From an uncultured Collinsella sp. (GTDB lineage Bacteria > Actinomycetota > Coriobacteriia > Coriobacteriales > Coriobacteriaceae), in NCBI GenBank assembly GCA_900545605.1, contig UQZL01000011.1:1-47793 (forward strand): DNA of 47,793 nucleotides. Reading direction: 5' to 3'. Below, in pieces: positions 15,344-22,679 of this stretch (positions are counted from its first letter, which is position 1; the number at the start of each line of letters is the position of its first letter). The translations under genes and the position numbers were made by a program. The notes below the pieces were generated by a model. The model was not told the origin of the DNA. It saw only the letters and a list, made by a program, of their open reading frames with translations, and made no database searches.

Positions 15344-17068
15344 CTACGAGCGTAGTGTAATTTTATCGCGCAGCGACTTGAGGTCTTCGGTGACGGTGCG
15401 GTCTTCCTGGATCATCTTCTGGACCTTTTTGTAACTCGTGCTGACGGTCGAGTGGTTGCGGTTGCCAAATTCGGCGCCTACCGCCGTGGTCGTCATCTCG
15501 CACATTTCGATGGCCAGGTAGATAGCGATATGGCGTGCTTTGGCGATATTGGCGTTGCGACGCGGGCCGATGAGCTCCTCGTGCGTCACGCCGTACTGCT
15601 CTTCGATGACGGACTGAACCGTTTGCACGTTGATCTTTTTGGCCGATGTGTCGAAGTACTGGCTGGCGATGGCGTCGATATCGTCAAAGGTGAGCTCCCC
15701 GCCCTCGCGCTCGCGGTCGCCCGCCTCGCCGGCGCAGCGCTCGCAGAAGCTCTCGAGTTCGCGGATGTTGGTGCCCGACACCTCTGCCATGTGCTTAAAG
15801 TGCTCATCGGTCAGGTGCCCGCCGTCGCCCCCGTAGGCCGCCAACAGTGAGTCGTCGCCTGCCTCGGGAGCGGCGACGATGGTGTTCTCGTAATAGCGCT
15901 GCAAGATCTTGTATTTCATCTCGTAGCTGGGCTCTGCGACCAGGCAGAGCATGCCGGCGTTGAAGCGGCTGGTCAGGCGCTCGTCCATGCTCAGGTCCTT
16001 GGGGGCGCGGTCTGCCGCGATGACGACCTTCTTGTTGTTGCGGATGAACTCGTCCATGAGCTGGAAAAAGTAGTCCACGCTCGCGCGCTTGCCGATGATG
16101 TTTTGGATGTCATCGATGATGAGCACGTCCACGCCGTGGTACGCCTGCATGATGGGGGCGTTGCTCTTCTTTTGGCGGTCGAACTCGGTCATCAGGTCGT
16201 CCAGATATGCCTGGGAGTTGGCATACTTGACCTTGATCTCGGGCGACTTCTCGGCGAGCTCGTTTTTGATGGCAAGCAGCAGGTGCGTCTTGCCCAGGCC
16301 CGATTTGCCGTAGATAAACAGTGATGTGCATGTGCCGCGCTCGTCCGCGAGGGCGGCAAACTTGAGTGCCGAGCGATAGGCATGGCTGTTCTCGGGGCCG
16401 TAGACAAAGTTCTCAAAGGTAAATTTTGAGTTCGCGGCGAGCGGGGCTCCATCCGTATTCTGCTCGGCCGGCACGGTCGGTGCTGGCATGGGTGAAGCGG
16501 GGGTCGCAGCTTGCGTGGATTTAGTCGGCGCTCCGCCCTTCATCTGGTTCATCATGCGACGAAAATCGTCGGCCGAGAGCGTGTTCTTGATTGCAATGCC
16601 CGAATCCGCGCCCGCCGCTGCGTCGTGAGCAATGGGCATGTGCGTGACGGGTGCGTTCGTTGACGTCGCTACCGCGGTCGGCAACGGCGCCATGGTTTCA
16701 CGGGAAACATCGCTGTGCTGGTGCTCGATTGTCGGCACGTCGCCTGCGGAGGCCGGCACCGCCGGGGAAGCAGCGGGAGCCGTGGCGGGCGCCGTCGCGG
16801 CAGCGGATTCCGTCGCGGCGCCTTGCGGTGCCACGATGTCGAGCGCAATCGGCGCAAAGGCGATTTCTTCCAGATAGGCCTCAATAGTCGGCTGATGCTT
16901 TTTGAGCTGCGCGATGGCAAAGCGCGAGGGGGCCTCGATCGTGAGCGTATCTTCGGTCAGGCTTATGGCGCGCGATTGCCCCAGCATGTTGATGAGGCGT
17001 GCATCTTGGCCGTCGCGCTGACAAAAGGCGATGGCATCCCCCAGGATGATGCTTGCTTCCTCGTCCAC
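15344..17068 (-). CDS. dnaA: Chromosomal replication initiator DnaA
   Basis: DnaA binds origin boxes and opens the duplex. The 574-residue protein has domain I (1-75), a long Ala/Pro/Thr-rich domain II (about 80-215, roughly twice the usual length), and the AAA+ domain with Walker A GKSGLGKTHLL (254-264) and Walker B LIIDDIQ (316-322). The DNA-binding domain IV has the signature ending GAEFGNRNHSTVS. The start is GTG at 17068 with GGGAGAG upstream. It lies 15 bases after the GHKL-winged-helix gene, implying co-transcription. A parS-like 16-mer is embedded at codons of about 120-126. Confidence 0.97.
   Translation of the reverse strand: MDEEASIILGDAIAFCQRDGQDARLINMLGQSRAISLTEDTLTIEAPSRFAIAQLKKHQPTIEAYLEEIAFAPIALDIVAPQGAATESAAATAPATAPAASPAVPASAGDVPTIEHQHSDVSRETMAPLPTAVATSTNAPVTHMPIAHDAAAGADSGIAIKNTLSADDFRRMMNQMKGGAPTKSTQAATPASPMPAPTVPAEQNTDGAPLAANSKFTFENFVYGPENSHAYRSALKFAALADERGTCTSLFIYGKSGLGKTHLLLAIKNELAEKSPEIKVKYANSQAYLDDLMTEFDRQKKSNAPIMQAYHGVDVLIIDDIQNIIGKRASVDYFFQLMDEFIRNNKKVVIAADRAPKDLSMDERLTSRFNAGMLCLVAEPSYEMKYKILQRYYENTIVAAPEAGDDSLLAAYGGDGGHLTDEHFKHMAEVSGTNIRELESFCERCAGEAGDREREGGELTFDDIDAIASQYFDTSAKKINVQTVQSVIEEQYGVTHEELIGPRRNANIAKARHIAIYLAIEMCEMTTTAVGAEFGNRNHSTVSTSYKKVQKMIQEDRTVTEDLKSLRDKITLRS
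16694..16709. promoter_or_regulatory. Degenerate parS-like site inside dnaA
   Basis: GGTTTCACGGGAAACA differs from the parS consensus TGTTTCACGTGAAACA at two positions. It lies inside dnaA codons for DVSRETM in the low-complexity linker, where sequence constraint is low. Confidence 0.45.
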
Positions 17069-17083
17069 TGTCTCTCCCGTTCT

Positions 17084-18436
17084 TTAGCTCTGAGCTCGCA
17101 CGCGAGCGGCGCCGAGTTCGGTCAGATGGTATTTCTGGCCATGCTTGATGACCAAGCCGGCCTGCGCCAAGTCATTGAGCGTGCGTGACCAAGTGGGGGC
17201 CGAGTTTCCAAACGTCCTCGCCAGATCGGTTGCACCGCACGCTTGATTTTGCGCCAGATAGCCCAGCGCGGCGTTGCCGCGATCGCTTACGAACACGTCC
17301 GGTTGTGGCTGCGCATACTGATTTGCTGCATTAGGATACATCATTTGAGCTGCTGGTTGTTGAGAACTCTGCATCGGCGGCATTTGCTGTTGAAAACTTT
17401 GAGGCCACTGTTGGTAAGGCTGTGGAGGCATCTGCTGGGTCCAAGGGCTGTACTGCTGCTGCGGCATCTGCTGGTACGGCTGCTGATATCCCTGCTGGTA
17501 CTGCTGCGGGAACTGCTGGCCATACCCCAGTGGCGGCATCTGCTGATATGGATATCCCTGTTGGTACGGCTGATAGCCCATTTGCTGGCCACCCGGCGCC
17601 CCCGTCGCCTGCTGCATTGCTGCTGCATCCTGATCAGCCAGCGGCATGGCCTCTGGCATGTTTGGCGGCATCGACATAGATGCCGCCTGGGGTTCTTGTG
17701 TGGGAAGCATTCCGGGCTGCTGCATCTGTCCCACGGGGGGCTGCATCTGCTGCGTTGCCACGGGCTGCTGCGCAAAAGCTCCCGGCAGGGGATATGTGGG
17801 CTGCTCCGTCTCGGGCCGCACGGCAGCGCCGCGTCCGCCGGCACGCTCGATTTCCTGCACGCGTTTAGGGTTCAGGCTTACCGTAACCACGGTGCCGTTG
17901 CCCATGTTGTCCTCGATGGATACGGCACCGCCGGCGTTTTCCAAATACTCCTGCACCATGGGAAACCCTGCTCCGGTTCCACGGATATAGCGCTTCATCT
18001 TGCTGTTTGCGCTGGTAACGCCAAAGTCGAAAGCACGTTCCTTGTCGTCGATGCCGGGTCCTTGGTCAGCAAAGCGGATGGTGTCTCCGCCGTCCAGAAT
18101 CGAGATGATGGGCTCGGCAAAGTGTGCGTGGATAAAGTTTTCGACAATCTCGCGGATGACCATGAGCGAGATGTGGCCACCTTGTTCTTTCATGCACTGG
18201 TAGACGGTGTTGGTCGTCTCTTCCAAATACGTGCGGACATCTTGCGGATCAATGACGATCACACGCGGTGTCGACAGCATGTCGTCATAGACGGCGATGC
18301 GCGCGGCGTACATGGCTTTTGGCGCCTGCGTTGTCGTCTGTTCACCTTCGTCACGCTCTTCGCGCACGCCGGTGATGTGCTCGTTGTCGGGTGCCGGGTC
18401 TCCGGAATCGACCATGGTGTAAAAGTCGTCAGACAT
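17084..18436 (-). CDS. GHKL-type ATPase with a Pro/Gln-rich linker and C-terminal winged helix
   Basis: I do not recognise a named family for the whole 450-residue protein. Residues 85-190 form a histidine-kinase-like ATPase: N-box REIVENFIHAHF (95-106), G1 DQGPGI (124-129), G2 GTGAGFPMVQ (153-162) and G3 GNGTVVTV (179-186). No phosphoacceptor His domain is present. Residues of about 205-375 are extremely rich in Gln, Pro, Met and Tyr. Residues 385-450 form a small winged helix (LAQNQACGATDLARTF, then an LVIKHGQKYHLT wing). It is directly upstream of dnaA, 15 bases apart. An anti-sigma-like or DNA-bound ATPase switch linked to replication is speculative. Starts at GTG 18481 or TTG 18508 are also possible. 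Confidence 0.8.
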   Translation of the reverse strand: MSDDFYTMVDSGDPAPDNEHITGVREERDEGEQTTTQAPKAMYAARIAVYDDMLSTPRVIVIDPQDVRTYLEETTNTVYQCMKEQGGHISLMVIREIVENFIHAHFAEPIISILDGGDTIRFADQGPGIDDKERAFDFGVTSANSKMKRYIRGTGAGFPMVQEYLENAGGAVSIEDNMGNGTVVTVSLNPKRVQEIERAGGRGAAVRPETEQPTYPLPGAFAQQPVATQQMQPPVGQMQQPGMLPTQEPQAASMSMPPNMPEAMPLADQDAAAMQQATGAPGGQQMGYQPYQQGYPYQQMPPLGYGQQFPQQYQQGYQQPYQQMPQQQYSPWTQQMPPQPYQQWPQSFQQQMPPMQSSQQPAAQMMYPNAANQYAQPQPDVFVSDRGNAALGYLAQNQACGATDLARTFGNSAPTWSRTLNDLAQAGLVIKHGQKYHLTELGAARVRAQS

Positions 18437-18508
18437 GCCGCTCGCAATCTTCCAAAAGGTTTCGAACAAATAGTAGCTCACCGTGCAATGTTTCTCATCT
18501 TTCGACAA

Positions 18509-18679
18509 CTTTTCAAAACCTGTTGAAAACTTTGGAAAACGGACGAAAAGTTCTCAACATTGCCAACATGACCTGTTGAAAACTCGATGAAATATCGTGA
18601 AAAGTTGCCATGCACCGCTAAATCGAGCTTGGCTTATGGGGGAACCGTGTGAACTGCGCAACCTTTTACCTTTGATTTC
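18509..18679. other. Candidate oriC core with repeated DnaA-box-like 13-mers
   Basis: This gap separates the diverging dnaA and rpmH transcription units. CCTGTTGAAAACT occurs exactly at 18519-18531 and 18572-18584, and inverted at 15318-15330. TTCTCAACA at 18551-18559 is a weaker copy. Similar 9-mers (TGTTGAAAA at 17388-17396 and TGTTGAGAA at 17358-17366) lie in the Gln-rich coding region. Strand reversal of the flanking genes supports an origin here. The exact unwinding site cannot be read from the sequence. Confidence 0.6.
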
Positions 18680-18709
18680 TTGACATTTGAACATTGATTT
18701 CCCTACAAT
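18680..18709 (+). promoter_or_regulatory. Promoter of the rpmH-rnpA operon
   Basis: A perfect TTGACA (18680-18685) and TACAAT (18704-18709) are separated by 18 bases, about 70 bases before rpmH. Confidence 0.85.
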
Positions 18710-18781
18710 CTTCAAGCTCACGTGTCTATATCTGCGTCCGCGTCCCCGCGGACACTCGAAATGCAGCAGGAGGAACTTAAG

Positions 18782-18916
18782 ATGAAGCGTACGTATCAGC
18801 CTAATAAGCGTAAGCGTGCCAAGACCCATGGCTTCCGTGCCCGTATGGCCACTAAGGGTGGTCGTGCCGTGCTCGCCCGTCGTCGCGCCAAGGGCCGCAA
18901 GCGTCTCACTGTCTAG
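18782..18916 (+). CDS. rpmH: 50S ribosomal protein L34
   Basis: The 44-residue basic protein has the full L34 sequence pattern: MKRTYQPNKRKRAKTHGFR, then RMATKGGRAVLARRRAKGRK. It is part of the large ribosomal subunit. ATG at 18782 has AGGAGG upstream; a frame-open extension further upstream is not needed. It is first in the conserved rpmH-rnpA-yidD-yidC-jag run next to the origin. Confidence 0.98.
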   Translation: MKRTYQPNKRKRAKTHGFRARMATKGGRAVLARRRAKGRKRLTV

Positions 18917-18936
18917 CAGCGATACACACATCTCGC

Positions 18937-19275
18937 ATGAAGACTATTAAGTCTCGGCAAGATTTCGAGCATGTGTTCAGTCAGGGGCGTCGTTTCAATC
19001 ACCCTCTGATTCGAATGACCATATGTGAATCGGTTGGCGAAGGCGACTCCGGAAGGGTCGCCTTCGTTGGTGCTAAGCGACTCGGTTGTGCCGTCGTGCG
19101 CAACCGATCCAAGCGTGTGATGCGCGAGGCCGCCCGCAGCTGCGGATTTCCCGTTGCGGGTTATGACATCATCTTGTTCGCAACTCCCAAGACGAGGGTT
19201 TCCTCGCCGCAGGAGATGGACAAGGCGTTGCGTTCGCTTATGAAGCGCGCCGGCGTTGCCGGGGAGGAGCGATGA
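18937..19275 (+). CDS. rnpA: Ribonuclease P protein component
   Basis: RnpA is the protein partner of the RNase P ribozyme that matures tRNA 5' ends. The 112-residue protein contains the family core KRLGCAVVRNRSKRVMREAAR (split by me as KRLGCAVVRNRSKR and VMREAAR), with the conserved RNR motif. It starts 20 bases after rpmH with no evident ribosome-binding site and overlaps yidD by 4 bases. Confidence 0.96.
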   Translation: MKTIKSRQDFEHVFSQGRRFNHPLIRMTICESVGEGDSGRVAFVGAKRLGCAVVRNRSKRVMREAARSCGFPVAGYDIILFATPKTRVSSPQEMDKALRSLMKRAGVAGEER

Positions 19276-19496
19276 GCAATCACGTTTTGCGACGTGTTGC
19301 CATCGCTCCTATTCGCATATATCAACAGGTTATTTCGCCCTTATTGCCTGACGCCTGCATTTATTACCCAACGTGCTCGCAATACGCCGTCCAGGCGATT
19401 GAGAAGCACGGTGTTTTGAGAGGCTGCTGGCTTGCCGTGAGGCGCATCGCTCGCTGCAATCCCCTGCACGTCGGCGGTTATGACCCTGTGCCCTAG
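19272..19496 (+). CDS. yidD: Membrane protein insertion efficiency factor YidD
   Basis: The 74-residue protein has the YidD core: IRIYQQVISPLLPDACIYYP, then TCSQYAVQAIEKHG, including the conserved Cys residues (CIYYPTCSQYA). YidD assists YidC-dependent membrane insertion. Its ATG overlaps the rnpA stop (ATGA), and yidC follows after 29 bases. Confidence 0.95.
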   Translation: MSNHVLRRVAIAPIRIYQQVISPLLPDACIYYPTCSQYAVQAIEKHGVLRGCWLAVRRIARCNPLHVGGYDPVP

Positions 19497-19525
19497 CGGG
19501 CACTCGCTATCGGAGGAAAACTTAC

Positions 19526-20296
19526 ATGTGGGATTGGATCGTTAACATCCTTTTCGAGCTGCTCAAGCTCATCCAGACCTTTGCGGTCGACTGGGGCCTG
19601 TCCATCATCATCCTGGTGGTCATCATCCGTCTGCTGCTGACGCCGCTCATGCTCAAGTCGACCAAGTCGACGGCTCGCATGCAGGTGCTGCAGCCCAAGA
19701 TGCTCGAGATCCAGGAGCGCTATGCCGACGATCCCCAGCGTCAGGCCGAAGAGATGCAGAAGTTCTACAGCGAGAACAAGTTCAACCCCATGGCTGGCTG
19801 TCTGCCGCTGCTGATTCAGATGCCTATCCTGTTCGCCCTGTTTACATTGCTGCGCAACCTGCCGCAGTACTTTAACGACGGCACGTTCTCGTTCTTCAAC
19901 ATCCTGCCCGACCTGACCACCACGCCGAGCGCTTCCTTTGCCGATGGCTTTATGGTTGCACTGCCTGCGCTGGTTTGCCTGATCCTGTTCGCCGTCCTGA
20001 CCCTGATTCCGCAGCTCTATATGTCGCGCAACCAGACCGGCCAGCAGGCTCAGAGCATGCGTATGATGGCCGTTGTCATGACGGTCATGATGCTTTGGAT
20101 GGGCTGGAGCCTTCCCGTTGGTGTTCTGCTGTACTACGACGTCTCGTCTGCTTGGCAGGTTATCCAGCAGATTTTTGTGACGCAGAAGGTCATCGACAAG
20201 GCGAAGGCCGATGAGGAGGAGCGTCTTAAGAACGCTCCGCTGCAGGTTGAGGTCACTCGTCGAGAGAAGAAGCCGCGCCCGCACAAGAAGAAGTAA
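19526..20296 (+). CDS. yidC: Membrane protein insertase YidC/Oxa1 family
   Basis: YidC inserts proteins into the cytoplasmic membrane, alone or with Sec. The 256-residue protein is the short Gram-positive type without the large periplasmic domain. There are about five hydrophobic segments (about 14-40, 92-110, 142-168, 188-205, 207-222), the conserved basic residue in VVIIRLLLTPL, and a positively charged C-terminal tail (RREKKPRPHKKK). There is no lipobox. ATG at 19526 has GGAGG 9 bases upstream. Confidence 0.95.
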   Translation: MWDWIVNILFELLKLIQTFAVDWGLSIIILVVIIRLLLTPLMLKSTKSTARMQVLQPKMLEIQERYADDPQRQAEEMQKFYSENKFNPMAGCLPLLIQMPILFALFTLLRNLPQYFNDGTFSFFNILPDLTTTPSASFADGFMVALPALVCLILFAVLTLIPQLYMSRNQTGQQAQSMRMMAVVMTVMMLWMGWSLPVGVLLYYDVSSAWQVIQQIFVTQKVIDKAKADEEERLKNAPLQVEVTRREKKPRPHKKK

Positions 20297-20313
20297 CGGG
20301 ATATCAATCTTAT

Positions 20314-20326
20314 TTAGGTACCTAAC
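20314..20326. repeat. 13-bp repeat with perfect 12-bp palindrome, copy 1
   Basis: TTAGGTACCTAAC lies in the 44-base gap between yidC and jag. The identical 13-mer occurs at 23818-23830, right at the stop of the last gene of the parAB group. The first 12 bases are a perfect palindrome. Confidence 0.6.
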
Positions 20327-20340
20327 TTTTGGAGTACGTT

Positions 20341-20910
20341 ATGTCTGAAGAGATCATCGAGGATATGCTTGAGGAGGTTGCCCCGCAGGTCGCGGGCGAT
20401 TATCCCGAGATTGCACAGCGCTACAAGGCTGGTGAAGAGCTGACCGATGAGGAGCTCGACACCATTGCCGATGTTGCGATTTCCATCCTGCGTTCCATCC
20501 TTTCGCACTTCGATGCCGCCAACTCTCCTATCGATGAGTATGAGGGCGACGAGGGTGAGCTGATTTTGGATGTAACGGCTCCCGACCTTGCTGTTCTCAT
20601 TGGCCGTCATGGTCGCACCCTTGATGCCCTTCAGGTTATGTTCTCTTTGCTGGTGAGCCGCAAACTTGGCTTTAGGTATCCGGTTGTGGTGGACGTAGAG
20701 GGATACAAGAGTCGCCGTCAGGACAAGGTTGCTTCCATGGCCCAGTCTGCTGCCGAGCGTGCCATCCGCACTCATAAGAGTGTTTCGCTTCCGCCCATGA
20801 ATGCCTACGAGCGTCGACTGGTTCACATTGCACTTCGTGGCAATGATGCCGTCGATACTCATTCTGAGGGTTCTGACCCTGATCGCCATGTGGTGATTGT
20901 TGCTCGATAA
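20341..20910 (+). CDS. jag: KH-R3H RNA-binding protein Jag/KhpB
   Basis: The 189-residue protein has a KH-II domain (about 75-130, with the GRHGRTLDALQVMFSLLV loop and helix) and an R3H domain (about 140-189, RAIRTHKSVSLPPMNAYERR then RLVHIAL). KhpB/Jag binds RNA with KhpA and affects cell-division gene expression in other Gram-positives. The usual N-terminal Jag_N domain is absent; the N-terminal 70 residues are acidic and helical. The ATG at 20341 is chosen for GGAG 6 bases upstream. A strong terminator follows. Confidence 0.93.
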   Translation: MSEEIIEDMLEEVAPQVAGDYPEIAQRYKAGEELTDEELDTIADVAISILRSILSHFDAANSPIDEYEGDEGELILDVTAPDLAVLIGRHGRTLDALQVMFSLLVSRKLGFRYPVVVDVEGYKSRRQDKVASMAQSAAERAIRTHKSVSLPPMNAYERRLVHIALRGNDAVDTHSEGSDPDRHVVIVAR

Positions 20911-20928
20911 TCTTCTCGAGCTTATGCT

Positions 20929-20960
20929 AAGGGGACGTGGTTTCCACGTCCCCTTTTTTT
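20929..20960 (+). terminator. Terminator of the rpmH-jag operon
   Basis: Perfect 12-bp stem AAGGGGACGTGG / CCACGTCCCCTT with loop TTT, followed by five further T. Confidence 0.92.
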
Positions 20961-21006
20961 GTCAAAAGTTCTCGATACACTGATTTTTGTCAGAAAGGAG
21001 CTTTCG

Positions 21007-21744
21007 TTGTTAGTACTTACTGATCAGCAGGCTGACGAGATGTTGAGTCGTCTAACTTCCTATTGCAAAGAGTATTCCTTGAGCGTAACTGATGTTAAGC
21101 TGAGGAAATGTATTCAGCATTTGGATTTGGTTCTAGAAACAAATAAGACAACCAATCTCACCCGTATTCTTAACGTAGAAGATGCTGCAGTACTTCATAT
21201 CCTCGACTCACTTGTTTTGCTCCCCTATATCAACAAGGCTCCTGAGGGAGCTTTGCTCGATATGGGAACAGGTGCGGGCTTCCCTGGTATTCCATTAACC
21301 ATAACCACGCATCGTAAAGCTACTTATATTGACTCTGTTTGCAAGAAGGTTGATGCGGTTAATTCCTTTGTCCATGCTCTTGGATTGAAACATGCTCATG
21401 CGGTTCATGATCGTCTTGAAGAATATGCTCGAAGCCATAAGAAGCAGTTCTCCGTTGTAACCGCCCGCGCACTGGCCCCTCTACCGATTCTTGTTGAGTA
21501 TGCGGCTCCGTACCTGAAGGATGGAGGGCTATTTGTTATCACCAAGGGCAATCCTTCGGATGAGGAGCTTGCTTCCGGTATGTCAGCAGCTAAGATTTGC
21601 GGCTTCACTTTGCTTTTGAATGACGCAATTGATTTGCCTGAAGGCTTGGGTCACAGGGAGTTCATTGTTCTTAAGAAGAGTCATTCAGCATCTGTTTCAT
21701 TGCCTCGTGCAAATGGCATGGCAAAGAAGAATCCGCTTGCCTAG
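21007..21744 (+). CDS. rsmG: 16S rRNA (guanine527-N7)-methyltransferase RsmG
   Basis: RsmG methylates G527 of 16S rRNA using S-adenosylmethionine. The 245-residue protein contains NKTTNLTRI, HILDSLVLLP, and the SAM-binding LLDMGTGAGFPGIPL. The PYLKDGGLFVITKG strand region is also diagnostic. The TTG at 21007 is chosen for AAGGAG 6 bases upstream. Codon third positions are much richer in A/T than in yidC or gyrA. Its stop codon abuts the first parS site. Confidence 0.95.
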   Translation: MLVLTDQQADEMLSRLTSYCKEYSLSVTDVKLRKCIQHLDLVLETNKTTNLTRILNVEDAAVLHILDSLVLLPYINKAPEGALLDMGTGAGFPGIPLTITTHRKATYIDSVCKKVDAVNSFVHALGLKHAHAVHDRLEEYARSHKKQFSVVTARALAPLPILVEYAAPYLKDGGLFVITKGNPSDEELASGMSAAKICGFTLLLNDAIDLPEGLGHREFIVLKKSHSASVSLPRANGMAKKNPLA

Positions 21745-21745
21745 A

Positions 21746-21761
21746 TGTTTCACGTGAAACA
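21746..21761. promoter_or_regulatory. parS site 1
   Basis: TGTTTCACGTGAAACA is the perfect 16-bp palindromic parS, the ParB-loading site, one base after the rsmG stop. Confidence 0.97.
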
Positions 21762-21784
21762 TAATAGATACTAACAACTTGCAG

Positions 21785-21800
21785 TGTTTCACGTGAAACA
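21785..21800. promoter_or_regulatory. parS site 2
   Basis: A second perfect TGTTTCACGTGAAACA, spaced 39 bases from site 1. Confidence 0.97.
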
Positions 21801-21823
21801 TGGCGGTTGATATTGAATCGGAA

Positions 21824-21839
21824 TGTTTCACGTGAAACA
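21824..21839. promoter_or_regulatory. parS site 3
   Basis: A third perfect TGTTTCACGTGAAACA, again spaced exactly 39 bases from site 2 and 39 bases before the parA start codon. Confidence 0.97.
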
Positions 21840-21878
21840 TCCTCCGTTTGACAGCTTCAATACACACCAGGAGGGACC

Positions 21879-22679
21879 GTGGGATTTCGCGACGTTAAGC
21901 GTTCTAAGAGCGCAAAAGACACGCGTATCATTGCAATTATCAATCAAAAAGGCGGCGTTGGTAAGTCAACGACGGCTGTAAACCTTGCGGCGGCACTGGG
22001 CGAGCAGGGTCGTAAGACACTGATTGTCGATTTTGATCCGCAGGGAAACAGCACCAGTGGATTCGGAATTGAAAAAGAAGACCTTGATCACTGCATCTAT
22101 GATGCATTGTTGAATGATGTGCCGGCAGAATCGCTTGTTCTTGATACAAATTGCAAAAAGGTATTCGTAATTCCGGCTACAATTCAGCTTGCAGGCGCGG
22201 AAATTGAGCTCGTAAGCGCAATCGCTCGTGAAACCCGCCTCAAAGATTTGCTTGAGCCGATTCAGGACGAGTTCGATTTTATTTTCATTGACTGTCCCCC
22301 TTCGCTCGGCCTGCTTACTATCAACGCCTTGACCGCGGCAGACAGCGTTTTGATTCCGATCCAGTGCGAGTATTATGCACTCGAGGGCGTTACGAAGCTG
22401 CTTGAGTCAATGAAGATGGTTAAATCACGTCTGAACAAGGGCTTAGACACCTATGGTGTGCTTATGACCATGTATGACTCGCGTACTTCTCTATCGAATC
22501 AGGTTGTTGAGGAGGTTCAATCGTACTTTGGTGACAAGGCGTTTAAGACGCTGATCCCCCGTACGGTTAAAATCTCCGAAGCACCGTCTTTTGGAGAACC
22601 GGTAATTACCTATGCACCTCAAAATAAGGGTGCAAAAGCGTATATGAACCTTGCAAAAGAGGTGATCAAGCGTGCCTAG
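21879..22679 (+). CDS. parA: Chromosome-partitioning ATPase ParA/Soj
   Basis: ParA is a DNA-binding ATPase that works with ParB-parS to segregate origins and regulate initiation. The 266-residue protein has the deviant Walker A KGGVGKST (residues of about 25-32), Walker A' (LIVDFDPQGN), and the FIDCPPSLGLLT motif. It begins with GTG at 21879, preceded by AGGAGG. The three parS sites lie in its leader, so ParB binding may also control it. It overlaps parB by 8 bases. Confidence 0.96.
   Translation: MGFRDVKRSKSAKDTRIIAIINQKGGVGKSTTAVNLAAALGEQGRKTLIVDFDPQGNSTSGFGIEKEDLDHCIYDALLNDVPAESLVLDTNCKKVFVIPATIQLAGAEIELVSAIARETRLKDLLEPIQDEFDFIFIDCPPSLGLLTINALTAADSVLIPIQCEYYALEGVTKLLESMKMVKSRLNKGLDTYGVLMTMYDSRTSLSNQVVEEVQSYFGDKAFKTLIPRTVKISEAPSFGEPVITYAPQNKGAKAYMNLAKEVIKRA

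Noticed and set aside
13192..15360. 722-codon plus-strand frame opposite recF and dnaN
   Set aside because: Antisense of two certain genes, crossing their boundary and the origin-side spacer.
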